DNA from: Arthrobacter bambusae | GTDB lineage: Bacteria > Actinomycetota > Actinomycetes > Actinomycetales > Micrococcaceae | Reading direction: 5' to 3' | Assembly (NCBI RefSeq): GCF_030812595.1 | Contig: NZ_JAUSSZ010000015.1 | Coordinates: 33,997-97,996, forward strand | Length of the DNA: 64,000 nucleotides | Part shown: piece by piece, positions 51,258 to 59,515 of the stretch | Layout of the letters: every line of letters starts with the position of its first letter | Position numbering within the stretch: the stretch's first letter is position 1 | Translations under genes and position numbers: made by a program | The notes under the pieces: generated by a model | The model's input: the letters and a program-made list of their open reading frames with translations, nothing else | Database searches by the model: none | Told to the model about the DNA's origin: nothing

Positions 51258-52280
51258 ATGACGACAGAGTCGCGGAATGCATCGCAGGACCCGATCCGCG
51301 TCGGTGTGCTGGGAGCGGCCACCATCGTGAAGGAGGCACTCCTCCGCCCAAGTTCACGGGTCGACGGGATCCAGGTAACTGCCATAGCGGCGCGGGTCCC
51401 GGAACGGGCGGCCCGTTACGCGGCCAAACACCACATTGCCAGGGTGCATTCTTCATATGCGCAACTGTTGGATGATCCGGACATCGATGCCGTATATATC
51501 CCTCTTCCCTCTGCTCTGCACGCTCAATGGATCGTAGAAGCCCTAAATGCGGGAAAACATGTGCTCTGCGAGAAGCCGTTTACAAGCAACGCAACGGCTG
51601 CGGAGGAAGTGGCATCAGTTGCTGCCACGTCTTCCTTCGTCCTGATGGAGGCTTACCACTCGCACTACCACCCGCTGCGGAAAAGACTGCACGAGATTCT
51701 TGAATCAGGCGAGTTGGGGGAAATTTGGGGTGCAAATGCCTACGCCTGTGCCCCCATTCCGCCTGGGAGCGACATACGGTGGAACTTCGCTTTAGGCGGT
51801 GGCGGTCTGCTCGACCTCGGCTACTACCCGTTGAGGCTGCTTCGCGACTTGTTCGGCGAGGCCGGCGAGGTACAGGCCACTGCAAGGACGCGGGGAGCCA
51901 TCGACGCCCGGCTGGAAGCGCAGCTGACCCATGTCGGGGGAGTCACGTCAACGTTGATGTCCTCGCTCTGGTCCAAGACCCTGCTGGCCTCGCGACTCGA
52001 AGTTCAAGGCTCCAAGGGCCGTATGCGTGTCGGCACCCCCACCCACCCGCAATTGGGCGGAAAAATCCGTATAGAAGGTATTTCCGGCTCGCGTACGGAA
52101 CGTCCGGACCGGCGTTCCACATACGACTACCAGTTGGAAGCCTTTAGAGATGCAATACGGGGCGGGGCGGTCCAGACAGGCGCCCGCGAAGCTGTTGCCC
52201 AGCTGCGGGCAATCGACGCCCTTTACGAGGCAGCAGGACTTCCAGTAAGACCGTCCAGCCCTGTCAGAGCACTCAAGTAG
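51258..52280 (+). CDS. Gfo/Idh/MocA-family oxidoreductase
   Basis: A 340-aa dehydrogenase from ATG 51258, with AAAGGAG nine bases upstream. N-terminal Rossmann fold IRVGVLGAATIVKEALLRPS, followed by IDAVYIPLPSALHAQWIVEA and the family signature LCEKPF. The C-terminal alpha/beta domain (GGGGLLDLGYYPLRLLRDLF) carries the usual Asp/Tyr-containing helix. NAD(P)-dependent sugar, inositol or glucoside oxidation or reduction is typical. It is the first gene of an operon with the next SDR (47-base gap) and carries the operator copy 4 upstream. Confidence 0.9.
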   Translation: MTTESRNASQDPIRVGVLGAATIVKEALLRPSSRVDGIQVTAIAARVPERAARYAAKHHIARVHSSYAQLLDDPDIDAVYIPLPSALHAQWIVEALNAGKHVLCEKPFTSNATAAEEVASVAATSSFVLMEAYHSHYHPLRKRLHEILESGELGEIWGANAYACAPIPPGSDIRWNFALGGGGLLDLGYYPLRLLRDLFGEAGEVQATARTRGAIDARLEAQLTHVGGVTSTLMSSLWSKTLLASRLEVQGSKGRMRVGTPTHPQLGGKIRIEGISGSRTERPDRRSTYDYQLEAFRDAIRGGAVQTGAREAVAQLRAIDALYEAAGLPVRPSSPVRALK

Positions 52281-52327
52281 CCTCCATGGCTGCCCGAAGC
52301 ACCTTTAGCCCACAGCAGGAGGCCACC

Positions 52328-53101
52328 GTGGACACGCCAGCTGACCGCGCAAAGCCTTACGGCAAGGGACAGTTTGCAGGCAAGACCATCATCGTCACTG
52401 GCGCTGCAGCGGGGACCGGTCAGGCAACGGCACTGCATATAGCCAGCCAGGGGGGACGCGTCATAGCCGTGGATATCAACGAGGAACGCCTCGACTACCT
52501 GGTGGCACAGAATCCCGGCCTGGACCTGGTGCCCGTCCCGGGCGATGTTGCCAGCACTGAAACCGTCACTGCGGCCGTTGCTAGTGCCGGGCAGGTGGAC
52601 GGGCTGGCGAACATCGCCGGCGCTGTCGATAACTTCGCCCCCATTCACGCCATCGACGATGAGCTGTGGGAACGCGTCTTTCATGTGAACGTAACAGCTC
52701 CGATGCATCTCACTCGTGCAGTTCTGCCGATGATGCTCGCTCGTGGCCGGGGCTCCGTCGTAAACCTCGCTTCCGAGGCAGGATCGATCGAATCCGCGGC
52801 TGGGGCTGCCTACACCGCCTCGAAATACGCTGTGCTCGGGTTGACTAAGAACTCGGCCTTGGCTTTTGGCGCCCGGGGCTTGAGATTCAACGCAGTAGTG
52901 CCCAGCCCTTCCCTTCCAAGGGATTCAAAGTGGCGGTCACCTGGCCTTCTGGAAGGACGTGGCGCATCAAAGACGGCGACTCCGTCGCTGGCTCCAACCG
53001 CCGTGCAGGTTGCCGAGTGCATCAGCTTCCTGCTCAGCGACGAAAGCTGTGAGGTGAATGGAGCCCTCGTCCACACCGATGGCGCCTGGAGAACGATTTA
53101 A
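52328..53101 (+). CDS. SDR-family oxidoreductase C of the sugar island
   Basis: A 257-aa SDR from GTG 52328, chosen because a full AGGAGG lies at 52317-52322, five bases upstream; an ATG at 52286 is in frame but without a site. Cofactor loop is IIVTGAAAGTGQATALHI, a short NIAGAV in place of NNAG, and catalytic YTASKYAVLG with a preceding SEAGS. Ends in DGAWRTI. It probably acts after, or together with, the Gfo/Idh enzyme encoded before it. Substrate unknown. Confidence 0.87.
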   Translation: MDTPADRAKPYGKGQFAGKTIIVTGAAAGTGQATALHIASQGGRVIAVDINEERLDYLVAQNPGLDLVPVPGDVASTETVTAAVASAGQVDGLANIAGAVDNFAPIHAIDDELWERVFHVNVTAPMHLTRAVLPMMLARGRGSVVNLASEAGSIESAAGAAYTASKYAVLGLTKNSALAFGARGLRFNAVVPSPSLPRDSKWRSPGLLEGRGASKTATPSLAPTAVQVAECISFLLSDESCEVNGALVHTDGAWRTI

Positions 53102-53128
53102 AGGAGGCGCTGGTGCGCGGAAACCACC

Positions 53129-53155
53129 GGCCCCGGACGGGGTAGGCCCGGGGCC
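53129..53155. terminator. Hairpin between convergent genes
   Basis: GGCCCCGG (53129-53136) and CCGGGGCC (53148-53155) are perfect arms. They lie after the SDR stop and beyond the end of the leftward epimerase gene. Confidence 0.6.
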
Positions 53156-53227
53156 GCTGGAATGCCTGGTCGGCACCTAAACGTGGCGTACCGCGCAGCA
53201 GGTGGCTGAGGAGCATTACTCGCTCAG

Positions 53228-54145
53228 TCATAGGGCAAAAATACTGCAGCTGAGCCGATGTTCCTCCCCAGCCAAGAGGCGGATGAGGTCCTTTCCGCTG
53301 TTGAAGGCATCCGGGGGGCAGCTCATTGGTTCCACAGCGAGACCCAACCTGGTGGGCAGGGGTGGCGTGCGGTCGGCCGTGTGCAATTGAAGCCAAGGGC
53401 AGCTGCGGTCCCAGGACATTCCTACCCCAACACCGGTAGGGTCCCAGAGCGTCAGCCCGGCTCGGCCGGAATCGTCGAAGGCAAGTCCTGTAAACGCGTG
53501 GTCCATGGCCGTCGAACCGATGGGCCGGGGATCCCTATAATCAAAGGCATGGCCGTGCACGTCGCGCTCCCCGGTCGGAAGTAACCGGTCTGCGCTAACG
53601 GCGAGGAACCGCTCGGCACCGAACTGAAGGATCCACTGGTCCAAGGGAGACGGGCCGGCCACCAGGTATGGGTGGGGACATGCGCCGTAGGGAGCTGCCG
53701 ATGTACCCGTGTTCCTGGCGGCCAGGGTGATGCTCAGGCCCTCCGGTGTCAGCCGGTACTCGGCAGTCAACTGCAGGCTGAACGGATATCCCTTAGAGGC
53801 TGAAACAGTCGTCTGGAGGATAACCGTCGTGTCCTCGTGGAGCACCGGTTCCCAACCCTTGTCGAACACCAGGCCATGCAGTGCGTTGCCGCGGGCCTGC
53901 TCGTTGCGCGGCAGCTCCAGGGCGTTGCCCTCGAAGGTGTAACGCCCGTCCGCGATGCGGTTTGGCCAGGGCGCTGCGATGATGCCCCTATAGTCCGGAG
54001 TGGGATGTCCCGTGCGCGACGGAAGGACCAAATCCCTCTCACCGAACTGCAAGTTCAGCAGGGTAGCTCCTGTTGCACTGACGGTGGCAGTGTAGCTACC
54101 GGACCTGATCGCGTACTCGCTCACCGGTGCGTCCAACGCATCCAT
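53228..54145 (-). CDS. galM: Aldose 1-epimerase family protein
   Basis: A 305-aa galactose-mutarotase-like protein. GIIAAPWPNRIADGRYTFEG, NALHGLVFDKGWEPV (His of HG pair), GACPHPYLVAG (catalytic His) and AVEPMSCPPDAFNSG (Glu) match the catalytic set of aldose epimerases. It is coupled to xylulokinase (TGATG at 54147-54143) as the third gene of the xylA-xylB operon. Role: interconverts alpha and beta sugar anomers to feed the isomerase; galactose, glucose or xylose are possible. Confidence 0.88.
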   Translation of the reverse strand: MDALDAPVSEYAIRSGSYTATVSATGATLLNLQFGERDLVLPSRTGHPTPDYRGIIAAPWPNRIADGRYTFEGNALELPRNEQARGNALHGLVFDKGWEPVLHEDTTVILQTTVSASKGYPFSLQLTAEYRLTPEGLSITLAARNTGTSAAPYGACPHPYLVAGPSPLDQWILQFGAERFLAVSADRLLPTGERDVHGHAFDYRDPRPIGSTAMDHAFTGLAFDDSGRAGLTLWDPTGVGVGMSWDRSCPWLQLHTADRTPPLPTRLGLAVEPMSCPPDAFNSGKDLIRLLAGEEHRLSCSIFAL

Positions 54146-55563
54146 CAGGCGTAAAGGCCTGCATAGCTGCGGTACCTGGAGAGCACCAGCGCAGTGTCTG
54201 CCGCCGCGGGACGTTCCACGGCGTTCAGTGGCCAGTCAGGAAAGCTCCCCGTCAGGGCGGCGGCTGCCTGGCGGGCGGCCCCGTCCGCGACGTATTCGCC
54301 GGGTTGGGGGACGGTGATGTCGATGCCCAGGAGTTGAACTGCCACGTCCTGAACAGCCGGTGACTGGGCGCCACCGCCTACGAGGATTATTCTTCGAGCC
54401 TTGACGCCCTGGGCCTGCAGGGCGGCCAATCCGTCCGCCAGTGAGCACACGACTCCTTCGACGGCGGCACGGGCCAGGTTCTCGGGGGTGTAATTGGCTC
54501 GGGTGATGCCATGCAAGGCGCCTGTTGCGTCCGGCAGGTTTGGGGTGCGTTCGCCGTCGAAATAGGGTACTAGGGTCAAACCGCCTGAACCGGAGGCCGC
54601 AGAAAGCGCCAGGGTATTAAATTCCTGCAGGGTAACCCCCAAAAGCGCCGCGGTGGCGTCGAAAACCCGGGTGGCATTCAAAGTGCAAACGAGGGGGAGG
54701 TAATGGCCGGTTGCGTCGGCAAATCCGGCCACCAGGCCGGAGGGGTCGGCGGATGGTGCTTCGGAGACCGCGAAGACCGTGCCGGAGGTCCCCAGTGACA
54801 TGACGACGTCCCCCAGCCGGGCGCCGGCTCCCATGGCGGCGGCGGCGTTGTCTCCAGCTCCTGCAGCCAGGAGGACCCCGTCCGGGGTCTTTCCCGCCGC
54901 TTCAAGGGGACCAAGGACTCGCGGCAAGACGGGCAGGTGGCCGACCGAACCCGAGATGACTGCAGGAAGATACTGACCGGCAGCAGTCGAATAGTAGCCG
55001 GTGCCTGACGCGTCGGAACGGTCTGTCACGAGGGCCTGAAGACCTTCGGCACCGGAACCCGGACCGTAACCAGCCAGCCTCCACGTCAGCCAGTCGTGCG
55101 GCAAACACACAGCGGCAACTTTCGCAGCATTCTCCGGTTCGTTCTGGGTCAGCCAGTGCAGTTTGGTGAGTGTGAGGGATGCGACGGGGACCGTCCCGGT
55201 GGCACCGGCCCAGTATCCCGCTCCGGCAATCGGGTCACCTCCACCGGCGGCCTTAATCAGTTCCGATGCGGCTCCAGCGCTGCGGGTGTCATTCCACAGC
55301 AGCGCGGGCCGGACCACGGCACCGTCGGCGTCGAGGCAGACCATGCCGTGCTGTTGCCCGGCGACGGATACGGCGGCGACGTCGTCGAGGCCGCCCGCCT
55401 GCGCGATGGCCTCCTGGAGGGCAGTCCACCAGTGGTCCGGGTGGACCTCGGTGCCTTCGGGGTGGGTGGCGCGGCCCTGGCGGACGAGTTCTCCGGTGTC
55501 CGCGTCGCGGATGACTACTTTGCAGGACTGGGTGGAGCTGTCGACTCCGGCTACGAGCGGCAT
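54145..55563 (-). CDS. xylB: Xylulokinase
   Basis: A 472-aa FGGY-family kinase from ATG 55563. Phosphate-binding loop VAGVDSSTQSCKVVIRDADT at the N-terminus, then GQQHGMVCLD (the xylulokinase GQxHG signature with the active-site His region), SLGTSGTVFA for ATP binding and GGGAQSPAVQDVAVQLLGID near the C-terminus. It phosphorylates D-xylulose from xylose isomerase to D-xylulose 5-phosphate. Codons up to 55620 in frame lie in the xylA-xylB gap and are rejected. Confidence 0.93.
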   Translation of the reverse strand: MPLVAGVDSSTQSCKVVIRDADTGELVRQGRATHPEGTEVHPDHWWTALQEAIAQAGGLDDVAAVSVAGQQHGMVCLDADGAVVRPALLWNDTRSAGAASELIKAAGGGDPIAGAGYWAGATGTVPVASLTLTKLHWLTQNEPENAAKVAAVCLPHDWLTWRLAGYGPGSGAEGLQALVTDRSDASGTGYYSTAAGQYLPAVISGSVGHLPVLPRVLGPLEAAGKTPDGVLLAAGAGDNAAAAMGAGARLGDVVMSLGTSGTVFAVSEAPSADPSGLVAGFADATGHYLPLVCTLNATRVFDATAALLGVTLQEFNTLALSAASGSGGLTLVPYFDGERTPNLPDATGALHGITRANYTPENLARAAVEGVVCSLADGLAALQAQGVKARRIILVGGGAQSPAVQDVAVQLLGIDITVPQPGEYVADGAARQAAAALTGSFPDWPLNAVERPAAADTALVLSRYRSYAGLYA

Positions 55564-55594
55564 GGCTGTTCTTTTCTTTGTGCAGGAATGGAAA

Positions 55595-55632
55595 CGCTGC
55601 GGGGCCTGGATTATCTCCAAGGCCCCGCAGCG
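55595..55632 (-). other. Hairpin between xylose isomerase and xylulokinase genes
   Basis: CGCTGCGGGGCC and GGCCCCGCAGCG are perfect 12-base arms around a 14-base loop, inside the xylA-xylB gap. It can reduce readthrough or stabilise the upstream mRNA, making xylose isomerase more abundant than the kinase. Confidence 0.7.
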
Positions 55633-55644
55633 GGTACTAAGTGG

Positions 55645-56832
55645 CTAGTGGGCGCCCAGGAGATGCTCGATGGCCAGCTGGTTGAGCCGGACGAACGCGA
55701 AGGAACGCTCGGCGGCCTTGTCGGCGTCGAAGTCCTCAAACGCGGCGGCGTCTGCGAGCAGGTCCGCGGTGCTTTCACCAGCGGCGAGGGTGGACTCGCC
55801 GAGTTCGAAGACACCGGATGCCTTGAGTGCTTCCTGGACCTCGGGGTCCGCGCGGAAGGCCAGTGCGCGTTCCTTGAGCAGGAGGTACATCGCCATGTTG
55901 GCCTTGGCCGATTCCCACACGCCGTCGTAGCCGTCGGTGCGGGAGGGCTTGTAGTCGAAGTGGCGCGGGCCGTCGTACTTGGGGCCGCCGTTCGGGAAGC
56001 CGTTCTCCAGCAGGTCGACCGTGAAGAATGCGCTGGTGAGGTCGCCATGGCCGAAGACCAGGTCCTGGTCGTACTTGATGCCGCGCTGGCCGTTGAGGTC
56101 GATGTGGAAGAGCTTGCCCGCCCAAAGGGCCTGGGCGATGCCGTGGGTGAAGTTCAGCCCTGCCATCTGCTCGTGCCCGGTTTCCGGGTTCAGGCCAACG
56201 ATGTCGCCGTGTTCCAGCTGGGCGATGAAGGCCAGGCCATGGCCCACGGTGGGCAGGAAGATGTCGCCGCGGGGCTCGTTCGGCTTGGGCTCGAGGGCAA
56301 TACGCAGGTTGTAGCCCTTGTCCTTGATGTATCCGGCTGCCGTGTCCACGCCTTCCTTCATCCGGTCCAGGGCAGCGGCGAGGTCCTTCGACCCGTCGTA
56401 CTCGCTGCCTTCCCGGCCGCCCCACATGACGAATGTTTCGGCGCCGAGCTCGGCGGCAAGGTCGATGTTCCGCAGGACCTTGGACAGCGCGAAACGGCGG
56501 ATGGAGCGGTCGTTGGACGTGAAGCCGCCGTCCTTGAAGACAGGGTGGCTGAACAGGTTGGTGGTAACCATGGGAACCTTCAGCCCGGTCTCGGCGAGGG
56601 CTGCACGGAAGTTTTTCAGGATCAGCTCCCGCTCGGAGGCGGAGGCGTCGAACGGGACCAGGTCGTTGTCGTGGAAGGTGATGCCGTACGCGCCCAGTTC
56701 GCTGAGCTTATGCACGGCTTCGACAGGGTCAAGGGCCTTCCGGGTTGCGACGCCGAACGGGTCGGCGCCGGTCCAGCCGACCGTCCAGAGGCCAAAGGTG
56801 AACTTGTCGGCGGGGGTGGGGGAGAGAGTCAT
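55645..56832 (-). CDS. xylA: Xylose isomerase
   Basis: A 395-aa enzyme, the usual length in actinobacteria, from ATG 56832. Signature segments: FTFGLWTVGWTGADPFG, GAYGITFHDNDLVPF (catalytic His), FVMWGGREGSEY, LALEPKPNEPRGD (metal ligands) and KLFHIDLNGQRGIKYDQDLV. It converts D-xylose to D-xylulose with divalent metal. In-frame codons to 57012 run into the divergent regulator gene and are rejected. It is divergent from the ROK gene, with an inverted repeat between. Confidence 0.95.
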   Translation of the reverse strand: MTLSPTPADKFTFGLWTVGWTGADPFGVATRKALDPVEAVHKLSELGAYGITFHDNDLVPFDASASERELILKNFRAALAETGLKVPMVTTNLFSHPVFKDGGFTSNDRSIRRFALSKVLRNIDLAAELGAETFVMWGGREGSEYDGSKDLAAALDRMKEGVDTAAGYIKDKGYNLRIALEPKPNEPRGDIFLPTVGHGLAFIAQLEHGDIVGLNPETGHEQMAGLNFTHGIAQALWAGKLFHIDLNGQRGIKYDQDLVFGHGDLTSAFFTVDLLENGFPNGGPKYDGPRHFDYKPSRTDGYDGVWESAKANMAMYLLLKERALAFRADPEVQEALKASGVFELGESTLAAGESTADLLADAAAFEDFDADKAAERSFAFVRLNQLAIEHLLGAH

Positions 56833-56870
56833 GATGCGTCCTTGCAGTAAAGGGGCTGCTTCGGCAGCCA

Positions 56871-56894
56871 AATAGTTTATGCTCTGAACTATAA
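56871..56894. promoter_or_regulatory. Probable XylR-type operator between xylA and the ROK gene
   Basis: ATAGTT and AACTAT are inverted around TATGCTCTG, at 56872-56877 and 56887-56892. This type of A/T-rich TAGTTTA palindrome is common for ROK-family xylose repressors. It lies about 40 bases from the xylA ATG and 65 from the regulator start. Confidence 0.65.
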
Positions 56895-56958
56895 GGATGA
56901 CCCGGGTGCGGGTCAACATCAGTCCGGGCAAAGCCCCCCGTGACGTGAAGGAGTAGAT

Positions 56959-58185
56959 GTGGTGATGACGGCCGTGCCTCCCTACATCCAAGGTGTCCCC
57001 GGGGCTGGACATATGGAGGCTGTACGGAGGGGGAACTTGGCGCTGGTGCTGGGCAGAATCGCTGAGACCTCACCTGCCGGTCGTCGCAGCCGGGCTCAGA
57101 TTTCCGCACTGACCGGGCTGACAAAGGCGTCCGTATCAAGCCTTGTGCTCGAGCTCATCTCGAGCGGCCTGGTCACTGAGGTGGGGCTGAACCAACAGTC
57201 GAGGGGCCGACCGGGAGTGGAGCTGGAGTTGAACCCCAACAAAGCGGTCCTCGGCGCGGAAATCAACGTCGACTACCTCGCAGTTGGTGTGGTCAGCCTG
57301 GCCGGGACCCTGCTCATGCACGAGGTTTGGGAGCGCGACAACCGCTCCGATGGGGTGGAACGAGTGATGGCCGCCCTGAGTCAGCAGTGTGCTGTGACAG
57401 CCGTGGCGGCGGAGAAGAAGGGCATCGATGTTCTTGGGGGTGGCCTTGCGGTGCCGGGACTGATCGATGCTGCCGGCCAGGTTGTGGTGAGCGCCCCTAA
57501 CTTGGGCTGGAAAAATGCCAGGCCGGATCTACGCGTACTGCTTCCGGGCTCTCCGCTAGGTGTAGTCCTTTGCAACGAGGCCAACGCCGCAGCCTTGGCC
57601 GAAATGGACCATCAATCCGACACCGATTTCATGTTTATTTCAGGTGAGGTGGGTATCGGCGGCGGGCTCGTTGTCGGCCGTGAAATTTTCACTGGCGCTG
57701 ATGGTCATGCGGGGGAGGTGGGCCACGTCGTGGTTGATCCTTACGGTTCTGACTGCTTGTGCGGTGGGAGGGGCTGCCTGGAAACGGTGGCCGGCCAGGA
57801 CGCGATCGCCGACGCCGCCGGGCTCACGGGACATCCAGCCCGAAGCAGCCGCTCACTAACGTTGTCCGTGCTGCTGGGGTTGTTGAAGGAAGGCGACGCA
57901 CGGGCCCTGTCGGCGGTTGAGCGCGCAGGTTTCTGTCTTGGCTTGGCCCTGGCGTCCTCGGCGCGGATCGTACCTTTTACGTTGGTGGTCCTTGGCGGGC
58001 ACCTTGCCGTTCTTGATCCGTGGCTGAGAATTTCGCTTATGGATAGCCTCCAGAGGTATTCCGCGGGAAAATTCCCTTCCGGAAACGTGCTGGTATCGGC
58101 TTTGGGGAGCACAGGGGCTTTGTTGGGTGCGGCGGGCCTCGCGCTTAGGTCAGTGCTGGAGGCACCGCATACACTGCGGCGGTGA
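56959..58185 (+). CDS. ROK-family transcriptional repressor (XylR-like)
   Basis: A 408-aa ROK protein. Winged-helix HTH RAQISALTGLTKASVSSLVL at residues ~44-63, then the sugar-kinase fold: GGGLAVPGLIDAAGQVVVSA, GEVGIGGGLVVGREIF and a zinc-binding CLCGGRGCLE motif. It lacks an obvious kinase-only architecture, so it is a regulator. Divergent placement to xylA indicates it represses the xylose operon until a sugar binds. GTG 56959 gives the full frame; ATG 57013 is a shorter alternative. Confidence 0.9.
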   Translation: MVMTAVPPYIQGVPGAGHMEAVRRGNLALVLGRIAETSPAGRRSRAQISALTGLTKASVSSLVLELISSGLVTEVGLNQQSRGRPGVELELNPNKAVLGAEINVDYLAVGVVSLAGTLLMHEVWERDNRSDGVERVMAALSQQCAVTAVAAEKKGIDVLGGGLAVPGLIDAAGQVVVSAPNLGWKNARPDLRVLLPGSPLGVVLCNEANAAALAEMDHQSDTDFMFISGEVGIGGGLVVGREIFTGADGHAGEVGHVVVDPYGSDCLCGGRGCLETVAGQDAIADAAGLTGHPARSSRSLTLSVLLGLLKEGDARALSAVERAGFCLGLALASSARIVPFTLVVLGGHLAVLDPWLRISLMDSLQRYSAGKFPSGNVLVSALGSTGALLGAAGLALRSVLEAPHTLRR

Positions 58186-58214
58186 TCCCCAGGCCTTCTT
58201 TCGTGTAAATGATC

Positions 58215-58252
58215 AAGACGGTGACGCCTGATTTTCGTGGCGCCACCGTCTT
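58215..58252. terminator. Bidirectional hairpin after the ROK and esterase genes
   Basis: AAGACGGTG (58215-58223) and CACCGTCTT (58244-58252) are perfect arms, extended inward by CGCC/GGCG. The site lies between the ends of converging genes at 58185 and 58266. Confidence 0.65.
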
Positions 58253-58265
58253 TGGAGTGATTCGG

Positions 58266-59213
58266 TCAGGAGCTGGCGCCGGGGTGCGTTAGCTGTTCCA
58301 CCAGGGCTTTCGCTACTGCTGCATGGCCGGCTTCGTTCGGGTGCATCATGACAAAACCGCGGGAAAAGTCATACCCAGTGACCCACGGATCAGCTGAGCA
58401 GGCATCGTGGCCCTGGCTGTCCTTGGACGCGGTGACGAGTTCGGCTCCCGTTTGCTGGGCGGCGTGCTTGGTGGCAAGGCTCATCCCGCGGGCAACGTCA
58501 AGAAGAAACTTCTGACGCTGCTGCGGGATGGGAACCGCTGCACAGGGCTTGCCATTGTCCGGGAGGACTGACAGGTAATCAACCAGGACCACCCGCGCGT
58601 GTGGAGCCTTCTCCTGGACAGCGTTGACGGTTGCCGCTAAGGCATCCTGGATGCCGGCGAGGCGGGCCTGCACGACCGAGTCCGGCACGGGCGTGCACAA
58701 CCCGTACAGCTTCAGCTGGTTGCTGATCACGCTCAGCGGGTTTGCGGCAAGGTCTCCTTGACAGGCTTCGGCCATGAGGTTGCCGACATAGTTGACGTCA
58801 TTGCCGCCAATGGTGATGGTTACCAGATCTGTGTCCGCGGTGACGGCTTTGATCTGCAGCTCGCCGGTCTGGCTGGAGCCATCCCAGCTCCAGATCTGCT
58901 GGGGCGTCGTCGCGATGTTGGGGATCGAGGCGCCGCCGCATGTCGCGTTCGTCAGGTTCAAGTGAAGCTGACTGGCGACAAGGTATGGATAGGCAATGGT
59001 GGTCCGCCCGCATCGGCCACCGGGGTCCGCTGGATCCGCGGGTCCGAGACCACCTCCGGCGGCGTAGGAGCTGCCAAGGGCAACGTAGTGGGCACCCGGT
59101 TCGGGTGCAGGAAGAGGCGCGGCGCTGGCGGGCAGAGCTGTGCAAAAGGCTGTAAGGGCGGTGACGGCGCAAGCTGCCGCCACCTTGCGGACAGCACCGA
59201 GGCATGCGGGCAT
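58266..59213 (-). CDS. Secreted SGNH/GDSL esterase-lipase
   Basis: A 315-aa protein with a signal peptide: AAACAVTALTAFCTALPASA precedes a likely AxA cleavage near residue 31. Block I is VALGSSYAAGGG with the nucleophile Ser in GSSY, block III ITIGGNDVNYVG and block V MHPNEAGH with the catalytic His. The family includes secreted esterases of Streptomyces. Inferred: removes acyl or acetyl groups from an extracellular glycoside before import. Operator copy 5 lies 56 bases upstream of its ATG, so it belongs to the same regulon as the transporter. Confidence 0.9.
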   Translation of the reverse strand: MPACLGAVRKVAAACAVTALTAFCTALPASAAPLPAPEPGAHYVALGSSYAAGGGLGPADPADPGGRCGRTTIAYPYLVASQLHLNLTNATCGGASIPNIATTPQQIWSWDGSSQTGELQIKAVTADTDLVTITIGGNDVNYVGNLMAEACQGDLAANPLSVISNQLKLYGLCTPVPDSVVQARLAGIQDALAATVNAVQEKAPHARVVLVDYLSVLPDNGKPCAAVPIPQQRQKFLLDVARGMSLATKHAAQQTGAELVTASKDSQGHDACSADPWVTGYDFSRGFVMMHPNEAGHAAVAKALVEQLTHPGASS

Positions 59214-59268
59214 AGATCAATCTCCTTGGGGGTTTTGCCGGGCTCCAGTCGCTACTTCGCGATCCAGA

Positions 59269-59289
59269 TTATTCCCGGGTGGGGAAAAT
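59269..59289. promoter_or_regulatory. Island operator copy 5 (secreted esterase)
   Basis: TTATTCCC, five bases, GGGAAAAT. It is 56 bases upstream of the leftward esterase gene. Confidence 0.55.
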
Positions 59290-59421
59290 TTAGCTTTCGC
59301 TTGCGGCTTCGTCAAGAGCCGGTCGCTCCGGTGGCCATGGGAGTCGAACCCAACGGCCGCTGGCGCGGGCAGAACTTCGTTTGAGGAAGCATTTGAACAT
59401 TTATTGGTCGGGCTATTGCCA

Positions 59422-59442
59422 TTTTTCCCGGTGCGGGAATAT
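59422..59442. promoter_or_regulatory. Island operator copy 6 (MFS transporter)
   Basis: TTTTTCCC, five bases (GGTGC), GGGAATAT. It is 78 bases before the transporter ATG. The GC-rich hairpin CCGCGGG/CCCGCGG at 59459-59478 follows it. Confidence 0.65.
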
Positions 59443-59515
59443 TGTTTTGCGAATGCTTCCGCGGGTGGATGCCCGCGGCGATCAACGAAGGAGTTGTACA
59501 TGGGATCTGTTGATG
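59422..59515 (+). repeat. Left copy of a duplicated transporter promoter and 5' end
   Basis: The sequence from the operator through ATG 59500 to about codon 5 is identical to 63906-64000. The match continues to the window edge, so the repeat is longer than the ~94 bases visible here. Flanks diverge, apart from CTATTGC just left of both copies. Confidence 0.85.

Noticed and set aside
55096..56850. Plus-strand open frame of 584 codons
   Set aside because: Antisense to xylulokinase and xylose isomerase, whose signatures are complete on the minus strand.
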